Below, piece after piece: positions 54,901-63,454 of a stretch of DNA of 64,000 nucleotides (position 1 is the stretch's first letter; every line of letters starts with the position of its first letter). The DNA is taken from NCBI GenBank assembly GCA_950097015.1, contig CATNEN010000038.1, forward strand, positions 7,376,001 to 7,440,000, given 5' to 3'. The position numbers and the translations under genes were made by a program. The notes beneath the pieces were generated by a model, which was not told where the DNA came from, ran no database searches, and saw only the letters and a program-made list of their open reading frames with translations. The DNA is from Macrostomum hystrix (lineage: Eukaryota > Platyhelminthes > Macrostomidae).

Positions 54901-57900
54901 GATTACTGAATCAATACACCTGATTACTGAATCAATATACCTGATTACTGAATCAATATACCTGATTACTGAATCAATACACCTGATTACTGAATCAATA
55001 CACCTGATTACTGAATCAATACACCTGATTACTGAATCAATATACCTGATGATTGAATCAATATACCTGATTACTGAATCAATATACCTGATTACTGAAT
55101 CAATACACCTGATTACTGAATCAATACACCTGATTACTGAATCAATATACCTGATGATTGAATCAATACACCTGATTATCGAATCAATATACCTGATTAC
55201 TGAATCAATATACCTGATTACTGAATCAATACACCTGATTACTGAATCAATATACCTGATGATTGAATCAATACACCTGATTATCGAATCAATATACCTG
55301 ATTACTGAATCAATATACCTGATTACTGAATCAATATACCTGATTACTGAATCAATACACCTGATTACTGAATCAATATACCTGATTACTGAATCAATAT
55401 ACCTGATTACTGAATCAATATACCTGATTACTGAATCAATACACCTGATTACTGAATCAATATACCTGATTACTGAATCAATATGCCTGATTAATGAATC
55501 AGTTTACTAGAATACTGAAACAGTCTACCAGATTACTGAAACAGTCAACCAGATTACTGAATCAGTCTACCTGATAACTGAATCTATCTACCAGATTACT
55601 GAATCGGTATACCTGATAACTGAATCTATCTACCAGATTACTGAATCTATCTACCAGATTACTGAATCTATCTACCAGATTACTGAATCTATCTACCAGA
55701 TTACTGAATCTATCTACCATATTACAGAACTTACCATGGCGAAGTCCCTGGAAAACAGGCTCTTGAGAAACTTATTTGCGCTCTCCTGTATCAGCTTGAC
55801 TAGGTCGGCACTGAATGTGTCCCGATTCTTATCCAGGAAGCCCTGGGCACTGTAGTACACATCGCCAGCGAAGTGACGCAACCCGAAAGCCTTGGTGACG
55901 GCTGCCTTTGGCTGCAGGTAGAGCGCATTGGACGAATGATTCTGGTGCAGCTTGTGAAGCATTGTGTCATCTGTGCCCTTGGGGAATTTGGCTTCCTCAT
56001 CAACCAGTGACAGAATGTTCATAGGCTTCACAGCGATCAGGTCTAGAGTGTCCTGATTGTCGATAAACTCAATGTGCTTCCAGGAGATGCCCTCGGAGTT
56101 GTACTCCTCCTGCTCCAGCTTGAAGATGTGCCTCACAAAGAACTGCTGCAGATTCTCGTTGGCGAAGTTGATGCACAGCTGCTCGAAGCTGTTGATGCCG
56201 AAGTTTTCGAAGCCGAAGATGTCCAGCACGCCAATGGAGTTCATGTAGTACTTCTCAGCTGAGCGGCCCTTGTAGATGGCTGCGTTGATTTTATTCACGA
56301 TCCACACGAACAGCCGGCCGTAGATGCCCTTCACCAGTGCGTCTTTGACATCGGTGGCATAGTCTATGGACATTGGAGAGGTCACGGTATCGCCGCGGGT
56401 GAAGATTGTCTTGGTGGTGAGGGCCTCCCTCAAGCTGACGGGGCTGCAGCCAAGCAGGCGCGCGGCCCTGCCGAGCTCCTTGTCGCTGATTACCTGGCTG
56501 GCGTCAATGTTGTCAACCACGGTGGAGGCGTAGCGGACGTTGCCGAGGTGCAGGATGGACGCCAGCAGGCTGTGGATGTCTAGCGAGTCCTGATCGCTGA
56601 AGTTCAGCACCTGCAAATGGATGAATCCTGGGATAATATTCACACTCCTAACCCCAGACTGAATCCCACACCCGACCCCATACTGAATCCAACACCTGAC
56701 ACCATACTGAATCCCACACCCAACTCCACACTGAATCCCACACCCGACCCCATACTGAATCCCACACCCGAACCCACACTGAATCCAACACCCAACTCCA
56801 CACTGAATCCAACACCCGAACCCATACTGAATCCCACACCCGAACCCACACTGAATCCCACACCCAACTCCACACTGAATCTAACACCCAACCCCAGACT
56901 GAATCCCACACCCAACTCCACACTGAATCCCACACCCAACCCCAGACTGAATCCCACACCCAACTCCACACTGAATCCCACACCCAACCCCAGACTGAAT
57001 CCCACACCCAACTCCACACTGAATCCCACACCCGAACCCACACTGAATCCCACACCCGAACCCACACTGAATCCCACACCCGAACCCACACTGAATCCCA
57101 CACCCGAACCCACACTGAATCCCACACCTAACCCCATACCAGCCCCAATCCGCGGTGCTCGCACCTTCATAGCGCTCTTGATGCCCGCGTACTCCATCGC
57201 GTCGTCGCGGCCGTCGACACAGACGTCGCCGCCCTGCAGCAGATAGTGATACTCGCCGGCGTGGCCCAGCTCCAGAGCCGCCCGCTCCTGAGGCGTCATG
57301 CCCGCCAGCATGCAGTAGAATATGTGATAATTTCGCTCGCCCTGGGCCTGAGTCACAATACGGGACTTCTCAAGCAAATACTGCTCAATCTTGGCGCCTT
57401 CGATGCACCATTTGCCGTTGAAGTGAATGTCGATGTACTTGCCAAAGCGAGACGAGTTGTCGTTGCGAATAGTCTTGGCGTTGCCGAATGCTGAGTGTCA
57501 GGAGATGGAATGGAAGGATGGAATGCTTGGGTCAGCTAATCCTTAAAATATTACACATTAAAAAGATCAGACTCAAAACCTCACATCTGAGATTTATCTG
57601 AATCAAAATCTCCCTCGTTTGATTGATCTGAATCAAAATCTCTCTCGTTAGATTGATCTGAATCACAATCTCACTCGTTTGATTGATCTGAATCAAAATC
57701 TCACTCGTTAGATTGATCTGAATCAAAATCTCTCTCGTTAGATTGATCTGAATATAAATCTCACTCGTTTGATTGATCTGAATCAAAATCTCACTCGTTA
57801 GATTGATCTGAATCAAAATCTCTCTCGTTAGATTGATAAAACTCAAAACCTCACACATTATATTGATCAGAATCACAATCTCACTCGTTAGATTGATCTG

Positions 57901-60900
57901 AATATAAATCTCACTCGTTTGATTGATCTGAATATAAATCTCACACCTTAGATTAATCAGAATCAAAATCTCACTCGTTAGGTTGATTAGAATTAGAATC
58001 TCACTCGTTAGATTGATCAGAATTATAATCTCACTCGTTAGATTGATCAGAATTATAATCTCACTCGTTAGATTGATCAGAATTATAATCTCACTCGTTA
58101 GATTGATCAGAATTATAATCTCACTCGTTAGATTGATCAGAATTATAATCTCACTCGTTAGATTGATCAGAATTATAATCTCACTCGTTAGATTGATCAG
58201 AATATAAATCTTACTCGTTAGATTGATTCAGAATCTAAATCTCACACCTTAGATTAATCAGAATCAAAATCTCATTCGTAAGTTTGATTAGAATCAAAAT
58301 CTCACACCATAGATCGATCATATTAAAAAGAGTAAGCCAGTGCTCACCTTCCATGATGGGATTTGAGTCCAGTATCTGCTGCTCAATCCACGAGTGCTGG
58401 CCGGACACAGCGGCCAGGAACTGCAGGATAAGCTTGGTGCTCTCAGTCTTGCCCGCACCACTTTCTCCGCTGATGATGATGCACTGGTCGCGCTGGTAGC
58501 GGCGCATGTTGTTGTAGGCGTTGTCACCGATGGCAAAGATGTGCGGCGGCAATTCGCCAATCTTTCTGTCGCGGTAGGCCTGCAGGTGCAAGGTCATGTC
58601 AATATTGAGAGTCATGTCATTGATCAGTGTCATGTCATTGATGAGTGTCATGTCATTGATCAGTGTCATGTCATTTGATGAGTGTCATGTCATTGATCAG
58701 TGTCATGTCATTTGATGAGCCTCATGTCATTTGATGAGCCTCATGTCATATGATCAGTGTCATGTCATTGATGAGTGTCATGTCATTGATCAGTGTCATG
58801 TCATTGATCAGTGTCATGTCATTGATGAGTGTCATGTCATTGATCAGTGTCATGTCATTGATGAGTGTCATGTCATATGATCAGTGTCATGTCATATGAT
58901 CAGTGTCATGTCATTGATAAGCGTCATCTCATTGGTGAGCGTCATGTCATATGATCAGTGTCATGTCATTGATAAGCGTCATCTCATTGGTGAGCGTCAT
59001 GTCATTGATAAGCGTCATGTCATTGATCAGTGTCATGTCATATGATGAGCGTCATGTCACTGATGAGCGTCATGTCATTGATGAGCGTCATGTCATATGA
59101 TCAGTGTCATGTCATATGATCAGTGTCATGTCATTGATGAGTGTCATGTCATTGATCAGTGTCATGTCATTGATGAGTGTCATGTCATTGATGAGTGTCA
59201 TGTCATTGATGAGTGTCATGTCATTGATCAGTGTCATGTCATTGATGAGTGTCATGTCATTGATGAGTGTCATGTCATTGATCAGTGTCATGTCATATGA
59301 TCAGTGTCATGTCATTGATCAGTGTCATGTCATTGATGAGTGTCATGTCATTGATCAGTGTCATGTCATTGATAAGCGTCATGTCATTGATGAGTGTCAT
59401 GTCATTGATGAGAGTCATGTCATTGATGAGTGTCATGTCATTGATGAGAGTCATGTCATTGATGAGTGTCATGTCATTGATGAGTGTCATGTCATTGATG
59501 AGTGTCATGTCATTGATGAGTGTCATGTCATTGATCAGTGTCATGTCATTGATGAGTGTCATGTCATTGATGAGTGTCATGTCATTGATGAGTGTCATGT
59601 CATTGATCAGTGTCATGTCATATGATCAGTGTCATGTCATTGATCAGTGTCATGTCATTGATGAGTGTCATGTCATCGATCAGTGTCATGTCATTGATAA
59701 GCGTCATGTCATTGATGAGTGTCATGTCATTGATGAGAGTCATGTCATTGATGAGTGTCATGTCATTGATGAGAGTCATGTCATTGATGAGTGTCATGTC
59801 ATTGATGAGTGTCATGTCATTGATGAGTGTCATGTCATTGATGAGTGTCATGTCATTGATCAGTGTCATGTCATTTGATGAGCCTCATGTCACTGATGAG
59901 CGTCATGTCATTGATGAGCGTCATGTCATTGATGAGCGTCATGTCATATGATCAGTGTCATGTCATTGATGAGCGTCATGTCATATGATCAGTGTCATGT
60001 CATTGATGAGTGTCATGTCATTGATCAGTGTCATGTCATATGATCAGTGTCATGTCATTGATCAGTGTCATGTCACTGATGAGCGTCATGTCACTGATGA
60101 GCGTCATGTCACTGATGAGCGTCATGTCATTGATGAGCGTCATGTCATTGATCAGTGTCATGTCATTGATGAGCGTCATGTCATTGATCAGTGTCATGTC
60201 ATATGATGAGCGTCATGTCACTGATGAGCGTCATGTCACTGATGAGCGTCATGTCACTGATGAGCGTCATGTCATTGATGAGCGTCATGTCATTGATGAG
60301 TGTCATGTCATTGATGAGTGTCATGTCATTGATGAGTGTCATGTCATTGATGAGTGTCATGTCATTGATGAGCGTCATGTCATTGATGAGTGTCATGTCA
60401 TTGATGAGTGTCATGTCATTGATGAGCGTCATGTCATTGATGAGCGTCATGTCATATGATCAGTGTCATGTCATTGATAAGCGTCATCTCATTGGTGAGC
60501 GTCATGTCATATGATCAGTGTCATGTCATTGATAAGCGTCATCTCATTGGTGAGCGTCATGTCATTGATAAGCGTCATGTCATTGATCAGTGTCATGTCA
60601 TATGATGAGCGTCATGTCACTGATGAGCGTCATGTCATTGATGAGCGTCATGTCATATGATCAGTGTCATGTCATATGATCAGTGTCATGTCATATGATC
60701 AGTGTCATGTCATTGATGAGCGTCATGTCATATGATCAGTGTCATGTCATATGATCAGTGTCATGTCATTGATGAGCGTCATGTCATTGATGAGCGTCAT
60801 GTCATTGATGAGCGTCATGTCAACAATTCCTGAGGTGATTATCGTTCACCTTAATCTGATCAGCCGTGTAGATTGGCAGCACCTGGTACGGATTGACGGC

Positions 60901-62838
60901 CACCAGAATTGAGCCGGTGTAGGTGTAGATCAGCTTGTGGTTGTAGCGGATCAGCAGGTTGCGCAGGATGCCCCCCTCATTGAGGTCCGTCAGGCTGATC
61001 ATGTCCTCAACGCCGTTGACGACCGAGGCGTGCATGTGCCGGATCTTCATGCCGGGCCGCAGCCAGAACTCCTGATGGCGAGTGGCGGAGACAGGCGCTG
61101 GATTGGAAACCTACCCAATATCCACCCCAAAACCCTACCCAATTAAACTCCAAAACCCATACCCAATATCCACTCCAAAGCACTACCCAATATAAACTCC
61201 AAAAACCCTACCCAATATCTACCCCAAAACCCTACCCAATATCCACCCCAAAACCCTACCCAATATCCACTCCAAAACCCTACCCAATATCCACCCCAAA
61301 ACCCTACCCAATACCCACCCCAAAACCCTACTCAATATCCACCCCAAAACCCTACCCAATATCCACCCCAAAACCCTACCCAACATCAACCCCAAAACCC
61401 TACCCAATATCCACCCCAAAACCCTACCCAATATCCACTCCAAAACCCTACCCAATATCCACCCCAAAACCCTACCCAATATCCACTCCAAAAATCTACC
61501 CAATATCCACTCCAAAAATCTACCCAATATCCACCCCAAAACCCTACCCAATATCCACTCCAAAACCCTACCCAATATCCACCCCAAAACCCTACCCAAT
61601 ATCCACCCCAAAACCCTACCCAATATCCACCCCAAAACCCTACCCAATATCCACTCCAAAACCCTACCCAATATCCACCCCAAAACCCTACCCAATATCC
61701 ACCCCATAACCCTACCCAATATCCACCCCATAACCCTACCCAATATCCACCCCAAAACCCTACCCAATATCCACTCCAAAAATCTACCCAATATCCACAC
61801 CAAAACCCTACCCAATATCCACCCCAAAACCCTACCCAATATCCACCCCAAAACCCTTCACAATATGCACCCCAAAAACCTGCCCAATAATAAATCAAAA
61901 ACCTACCCAAAATCCACCCCAAAACCCAAAGCCTAACATTCTCGAGATTGCGCCAGATCAAACCACAGAGAGGGAACCCTGGCACGCACCTTTCCGTCGT
62001 CATCGATGACCTGAATCTGACCGGAGGCCGAGTACTTCACCCGGGCCCCGATCGGCACTTCAAACGGACCCGGCTTGTCCGGCTCAATCCAGATGTGGTC
62101 GCCCTGGATATTTGAAAAACCATTTGAATCAGATTGACTGTCGATTCGAGCAATCCTAACTAAGAATCTACTTTTCCTTCCAGTTTCGTTTCTAGCTGCG
62201 ATTCTAGCTGCAATTCTAGCTTCTTTTCTAGCTGCGATTCTAGCTCCGCTCCCAGCTGCGATTCTGGCTTCGCTTCCAGCTGCGATTCTAGCTGCGATTC
62301 TAGCTTCTTTTCTAGCTGCGTTTCTAGCTCCGCTTCCAGCTGCGATTCTGGCTTCGCTTCCAGCTGCGATTCTGGCTTCGCTTCCAGCTGCGATTCTGGC
62401 TTCGCTTCCAGCTGCGATTCTAGCTTCTTTTCTAGCTGCGATTCTAGCTTCTTTTCTAGCTGCGATTCTAGCTTCTTTTCTAGCTCTGCTTCCAGCTGCG
62501 ATTCTAACTTCGCTTCCAGCTTCGATTCTAGCTATGATTTTAGGTACGCATTGCTTCTGTGAAAAGCCCCAAGACTTCAAATATAACGAATATTACGATA
62601 TTACGAAATGAAATTTGAAGCCAAAATACGGGCTCGTAAAAACACCACGATACTGCAGGCACTCAATGCGCTGTGACCAACTTCTAAAAAACTGCTTAAC
62701 AAATGTGACACTCAGGTAACAATACAGTCCGATTTCTGCTCTACAAACCTGCCGAATCACAACAGTCTTGGCGGCCAGGGGCACATTTCGGTGGCTGGAG
62801 GATCCTCTGGACGAAGATCGCTTCACAAGCTGAAGCAT
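33793..62838 (-). CDS. MYO7A: Myosin VIIa (unconventional myosin), complete gene, 21 exons
   Basis: Actin-based motor of hair-cell stereocilia, photoreceptors and other actin protrusions in animals. All 21 exons join in phase with GT/AG ends; total 6,654 nt, 2,217 residues, against about 2,215 in vertebrates. Order: N-terminal SH3-like 27-75; motor with P-loop GESGAGKT at 180-187, switch I NDNSSRFG 229-236, switch II DIFGFE 458-463; five IQ motifs about 771-880; a charged helix to about 960; MyTH4-FERM ([13 protein letters not shown] onward); SH3 about 1600-1660; second MyTH4-FERM to the C-terminus. The ATG gives about 25 residues more at the N-terminus than vertebrate MYO7A. Fifteen of 20 introns carry minisatellites. 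Confidence 0.96.
34035..34960. repeat. MYO7A intron 20 minisatellite, ~22 bp
   Basis: About 42 copies (core GCTGGGTGTGAACTGCTGGT) with CCTAGTTG and CTTATTGA variants arranged in repeated multi-unit blocks. Confidence 0.95.
34990..35073 (-). CDS. MYO7A: MYO7A exon 20
   Basis: [20 protein letters not shown], then NLIHPLTK|gttaga, 28 codons. The preceding intron is only 92 bp. Confidence 0.95.
35166..35282 (-). CDS. MYO7A: MYO7A exon 19
   Basis: [18 protein letters not shown], then [20 protein letters not shown]|gtccgt, 39 codons. Confidence 0.95.
35325..36220. repeat. MYO7A intron 18 minisatellite, 12 bp
   Basis: About 74 copies of GATTCTAGCTGC and close variants. Frames on both strands are open artefacts ([16 protein letters not shown]). 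Confidence 0.96.
36287..36353 (-). CDS. MYO7A: MYO7A exon 18
   Basis: A 67-bp exon: [20 protein letters not shown], then KR|gtaaat. Phases fit both neighbours. Confidence 0.93.
36480..37005. repeat. MYO7A intron 17 minisatellite, ~22 bp
   Basis: About 24 copies, core GATGAGGGGTGAGACGGTAT. It ends about 10 nt from the exon 17 donor. Confidence 0.95.
37018..37331 (-). CDS. MYO7A: MYO7A exon 17: second FERM
   Basis: [49 protein letters not shown]. Ends ATTCC|gtgagt, phase 2. Confidence 0.96.
37391..39365. repeat. MYO7A intron 16 minisatellite, 50 bp
   Basis: About 39 highly uniform copies of a 50-bp unit (contains GAAGTTTCAGCTGAGGAATC and TATGGTGGGCTGTGG). Two single-base marker variants, GGTTCTG and GTGCCT, recur in linked order. 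Confidence 0.97.
39448..39636 (-). CDS. MYO7A: MYO7A exon 16: second FERM
   Basis: [20 protein letters not shown] to [11 protein letters not shown]|gtgagt, 63 codons. Confidence 0.96.
39810..39915 (+). mobile_element. tRNA-like SINE head in MYO7A intron 15
   Basis: Box A-like TAGCCTAGTGG and box B-like GAGTTCGAATCG at tRNA spacing, antisense to the gene. It lacks the rest of the family A body. Confidence 0.55.
40034..40872 (-). CDS. MYO7A: MYO7A exon 15: SH3, second MyTH4
   Basis: [15 protein letters not shown] and [12 protein letters not shown] (SH3), [42 protein letters not shown], ending RKYPPHQ|gtgaca. The acceptor cctcatcccag is preceded by a tandem array of acceptor-like units. Confidence 0.96.
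40880..41050. repeat. MYO7A intron 14 repeat, 24 bp, splice-acceptor-like
   Basis: Seven units. In gene sense each reads ATGCCACAATCCCCTCAG|GCTC, copying the real exon 15 acceptor (CCTCATCCCAG|GCTC). See the finding on in-frame tandem acceptors. Confidence 0.92.
41106..41275 (-). CDS. MYO7A: MYO7A exon 14: end of first FERM, start of SH3
   Basis: [45 protein letters not shown], donor CCCA|gtgagt, phase 1. The acceptor is cccgcattcacag. Confidence 0.93.
42110..43045. repeat. MYO7A intron 13 minisatellite, 19 bp
   Basis: About 49 copies of GTTAGACAAGTTAGAACAT with ACCTGCT and AAAATGT variants in larger repeating blocks. Confidence 0.96.
43145..43569 (-). CDS. MYO7A: MYO7A exon 13: first FERM
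   Basis: [17 protein letters not shown] to [19 protein letters not shown] and [16 protein letters not shown] (split Arg, phase 2). A Gly/Ser loop ([10 protein letters not shown]) is an insertion relative to vertebrates. Confidence 0.96.
43902..44498 (-). CDS. MYO7A: MYO7A exon 12: MyTH4 end and first FERM
   Basis: [20 protein letters not shown] through [19 protein letters not shown] to [11 protein letters not shown]|gtcagt, 199 codons, phase 0. Confidence 0.97.
44580..44840 (+). mobile_element. tRNA-derived SINE family A, best copy, in MYO7A intron 11
   Basis: Box A TAGCCTAGTGG and box B GGTTCGATCC, then GACACTTAACTCTGCATTGC, a block around GGACTGAACA and TAGCTGCGG. It lies antisense to MYO7A. 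Confidence 0.8.
44901..45336 (-). CDS. MYO7A: MYO7A exon 11: first MyTH4
   Basis: RFMSDLPEP start by split Arg codon, [40 protein letters not shown] and [17 protein letters not shown]|gtgaat. Confidence 0.96.
45725..46179 (-). CDS. MYO7A: MYO7A exon 10: end of charged helix, start of first MyTH4
   Basis: [15 protein letters not shown], then acidic linker and [38 protein letters not shown]. Ends phase 2. Confidence 0.95.
46600..47375. repeat. MYO7A intron 9 minisatellite, ~25 bp
   Basis: About 30 copies, core GGGTAGACTATAGAGTAGAT followed by CAAGAA or CTACAA/CTAGAA variants. Confidence 0.95.
47451..47778 (-). CDS. MYO7A: MYO7A exon 9: IQ motifs 3-5 and charged helix
   Basis: [28 protein letters not shown] and [13 protein letters not shown], then a Glu/Lys/Arg-rich single-helix region ending AEKAHL|gtgagt. 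Confidence 0.93.
47870..48790. repeat. MYO7A intron 8 minisatellite, 20-21 bp
   Basis: About 45 copies. The left part is of CTACCTGATTACTGAATCAG type and the long right part of TCTAACTGTTACTGAATCAG type. It is related to the intron 6 array. Confidence 0.96.
48810..48961 (-). CDS. MYO7A: MYO7A exon 8: IQ motifs 1-2
   Basis: [15 protein letters not shown] and [14 protein letters not shown] are calmodulin/light-chain binding motifs. Ends CTGCG|gtgaga, phase 2. Confidence 0.92.
49070..49283. repeat. MYO7A intron 7 array, ~24 bp, left part
   Basis: Copies of CATTCACAGATCCCCTAATG. The array is interrupted at 49284 by the inserted element and resumes at 52103. Confidence 0.93.
49390..49660. repeat. 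Left subterminal 52-bp array of the element
   Basis: About five units containing TTCACTGTGACCATATTTTG and GTTCAGGGTCACCATG. They lie in inverted orientation to the array at 51260-51960. Confidence 0.92.
50022..50411 (-). pseudogene. BEN-domain frame, part after the in-frame TAG
   Basis: Same reading frame as 50412-51239. It encodes the second half of the BEN-like domain ([44 protein letters not shown]) and a basic then acidic tail ([23 protein letters not shown]). It may be translated only if the stop is bypassed. Confidence 0.6.
50412..51239 (-). CDS. Coiled-coil/BEN-domain protein of the inserted element, ending in TAG
   Basis: 275 codons from a GTG at 51237-51239. The frame is open from 51266 with no upstream ATG, so the true start or a 5' exon is unknown. 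Residues about 45-115 form a coiled coil ([36 protein letters not shown]). The C-terminal part ([37 protein letters not shown]) matches the first half of a BEN domain, a DNA- and chromatin-binding module. TAG at 50412-50414 cuts the domain; the rest continues in the same frame. It probably binds the element's own repeats, by inference only. Confidence 0.6.
   Translation of the reverse strand: MRVCKGPYRTKAAAEAGASACQAVQRPAGINLPNSCTTCQALRQEVLNLRTAAELAQQTADGYRESQGRQIEELNHRLDDAEYEQTAYKEKWEAAVIRIRELQCELEHAQSGVEHSRSEEGGAVAKYTVVLQDAVFSAIEVLQRAISTGISGMDVTVEDSTDVLGSSTAGGASAAASVGGVSAAASVPLLDDRELRAQIQLASAKQQKRAPETRALTARCPDVVVSAADYEQIKRAVSVYVKGGFSSTDGDKMLRTLYRAVFSNEELTTRSYTGR
51260..51960. repeat. Right subterminal 52-bp array of the element
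   Basis: About 13 units containing GGTCACAGTGAACGGTCACA and TGGTGACCCTGAACATAAC. Each unit holds three GGTCAC and one GTGACC. Confidence 0.95.
52103..52545. repeat. MYO7A intron 7 array, ~24 bp, right part
   Basis: Continuation of the CATTCACAGATCCCCTAATG array up to the exon 7 donor. Confidence 0.93.
52553..52966 (-). CDS. MYO7A: MYO7A exon 7: SH1/SH2 helices and converter
   Basis: 138 codons with [31 protein letters not shown] and GKTKVFLKD. Donor CAG|gtgagc. Confidence 0.97.
53295..53960. repeat. MYO7A intron 6 minisatellite 1, ~20 bp
   Basis: About 33 copies of CTGAAGGATCTGAGGTAACC, with GTGTC/GTGCC variants on the left and decaying on the right. Confidence 0.94.
53961..54530. other. 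MYO7A intron 6 spacer
   Basis: AT-rich unique sequence. No feature recognised. Confidence 0.5.
54540..55728. repeat. MYO7A intron 6 minisatellite 2, 21 bp
   Basis: About 56 copies of GATTACTGAATCAATATACC/ACACC type. It ends next to the exon 6 donor. [15 protein letters not shown] frame is an artefact. Confidence 0.96.
55735..56610 (-). CDS. MYO7A: MYO7A exon 6: switch II, relay, lower 50 kDa
   Basis: Largest exon (292 codons). Contains [31 protein letters not shown] and [13 protein letters not shown]. Donor ATG|gtaagt. Confidence 0.97.
56640..57140. repeat. MYO7A intron 5 minisatellite, ~24 bp
   Basis: About 21 copies of a CTGAATCCCACACCCAAC-type unit filling almost the whole intron. Confidence 0.95.
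57165..57490 (-). CDS. MYO7A: MYO7A exon 5: switch I
   Basis: Starts [20 protein letters not shown] across the phase-1 junction and ends GIKSAMK|gtgcga. Confidence 0.96.
57540..58320. repeat. MYO7A intron 4 minisatellite, ~30 bp
   Basis: About 26 copies containing CTCACTCGTTAGATTGATC. GATCTGAATC units are on the left and GATCAGAATTA units on the right. Confidence 0.95.
58348..58579 (-). CDS. MYO7A: MYO7A exon 4: P-loop
   Basis: Contains [20 protein letters not shown] (Walker A) and [12 protein letters not shown]. Donor GAAG|gtgagc, phase 1. The acceptor abuts the 18-bp array of intron 3. Confidence 0.96.
58600..60822. repeat. MYO7A intron 3 minisatellite, 18 bp
   Basis: About 123 copies of GTGTCATGTCATTGATGA with variants (GCGTCAT, GATCA, ATATGATCA). 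Long blocks are duplicated, for example the pattern at about 59285-59620 repeats at 59610-59880. It fills nearly the whole 2.27-kb intron. Confidence 0.97.
60850..61071 (-). CDS. MYO7A: MYO7A exon 3
   Basis: Seventy-four codons including [20 protein letters not shown] and [14 protein letters not shown], the start of the motor domain. Phase 0 at both ends. Confidence 0.95.
61110..61925. repeat. MYO7A intron 2 minisatellite, 24 bp
   Basis: About 33 copies of CCCAATATCCACCCCAAAAC followed by CCTA. Confidence 0.96.
61990..62103 (-). CDS. MYO7A: MYO7A exon 2
   Basis: Thirty-eight codons from [20 protein letters not shown] to IDDDGK|gtgcgt: the N-terminal SH3-like subdomain. Confidence 0.93.
62180..62545. 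repeat. MYO7A intron 1 minisatellite, 12-24 bp
   Basis: Alternating GATTCTAGCTGC-type and TTCTTTTCTAGC/TTCGCTTCCAGC-type units. The core is shared with intron 18. Confidence 0.93.
62749..62838 (-). CDS. MYO7A: MYO7A exon 1
   Basis: First ATG at 62836-62838; 30 codons with a Ser/Arg-rich extension ending TVVIRQ|gtttgt. It joins GDHIW of exon 2 in phase 0 (vertebrates: VILQQGDHVW). Confidence 0.8.
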
Positions 62839-63454
62839 GACTGTCTCTGGCTGTATCGGCAAGTCAAAGTTCTGCGGTCCCAGTTCTAGATCCCTACTAA
62901 GACAGGCTCTTACACACCATGTTGGGATATTTAAACCCTCGATTCCCCACCAGATTCTTAGATTTAGTGTCCTGGTGGGTCATGCGATCCACCCCAACTC
63001 TACCCGCCTGTCTGTGGTCAAATTCCTGTCCCAAAGCACCCGCTAACGCCCAGAGACCCTGATCAACTCAGTAAATTATTCATTCTGGCCAGAAGAACCC
63101 GCACAGCAACTTGATTACTAATGCATGGACAGCGGAAGGTAAGCACCTGAGCGGTTGGGTATGTCCGAAAAGCTGGCAGGTAGAGTAACCAAGCCAAACT
63201 CTATACCCATGTTTCTTAGAAACTCGTTAAATTGAGTTGACACGACAATGATGATGGTAAGAATTCTATAGGAAAAGAAATTACTGATGTACAAAGTAGT
63301 AGAACAACTAGCACACGTCTAATCGGATCCAATCATTTTTTAGTCTTTAGAAAACCTTGTTTAAAATACTGAAAAATCATTGTCGTTCTACTAACAAGTA
63401 GAGACAAACAGGATATTGAAAACTATTTTTGATTTGTAATATTCGTCCGATTGC
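62839..63454. other. Upstream region of MYO7A
   Basis: Unique sequence that would include the 5' UTR and promoter. No TATA or other element can be assigned confidently. Confidence 0.5.

Noticed and set aside
54605-55510. 301-codon [14 protein letters not shown] frame
   Set aside because: Product of the 21-bp intron 6 array.
58600-60822. Possible CRISPR array or coding repeat in the 18-bp tandem region
   Set aside because: Repeats are directly tandem with no unique spacers, and the context is a eukaryotic intron.
61110-61925. Telomere-like CCCTA-containing repeat
   Set aside because: The 24-bp unit (CCCAATATCCACCCCAAAAC-CCTA) is not a telomere repeat and lies in MYO7A intron 2.
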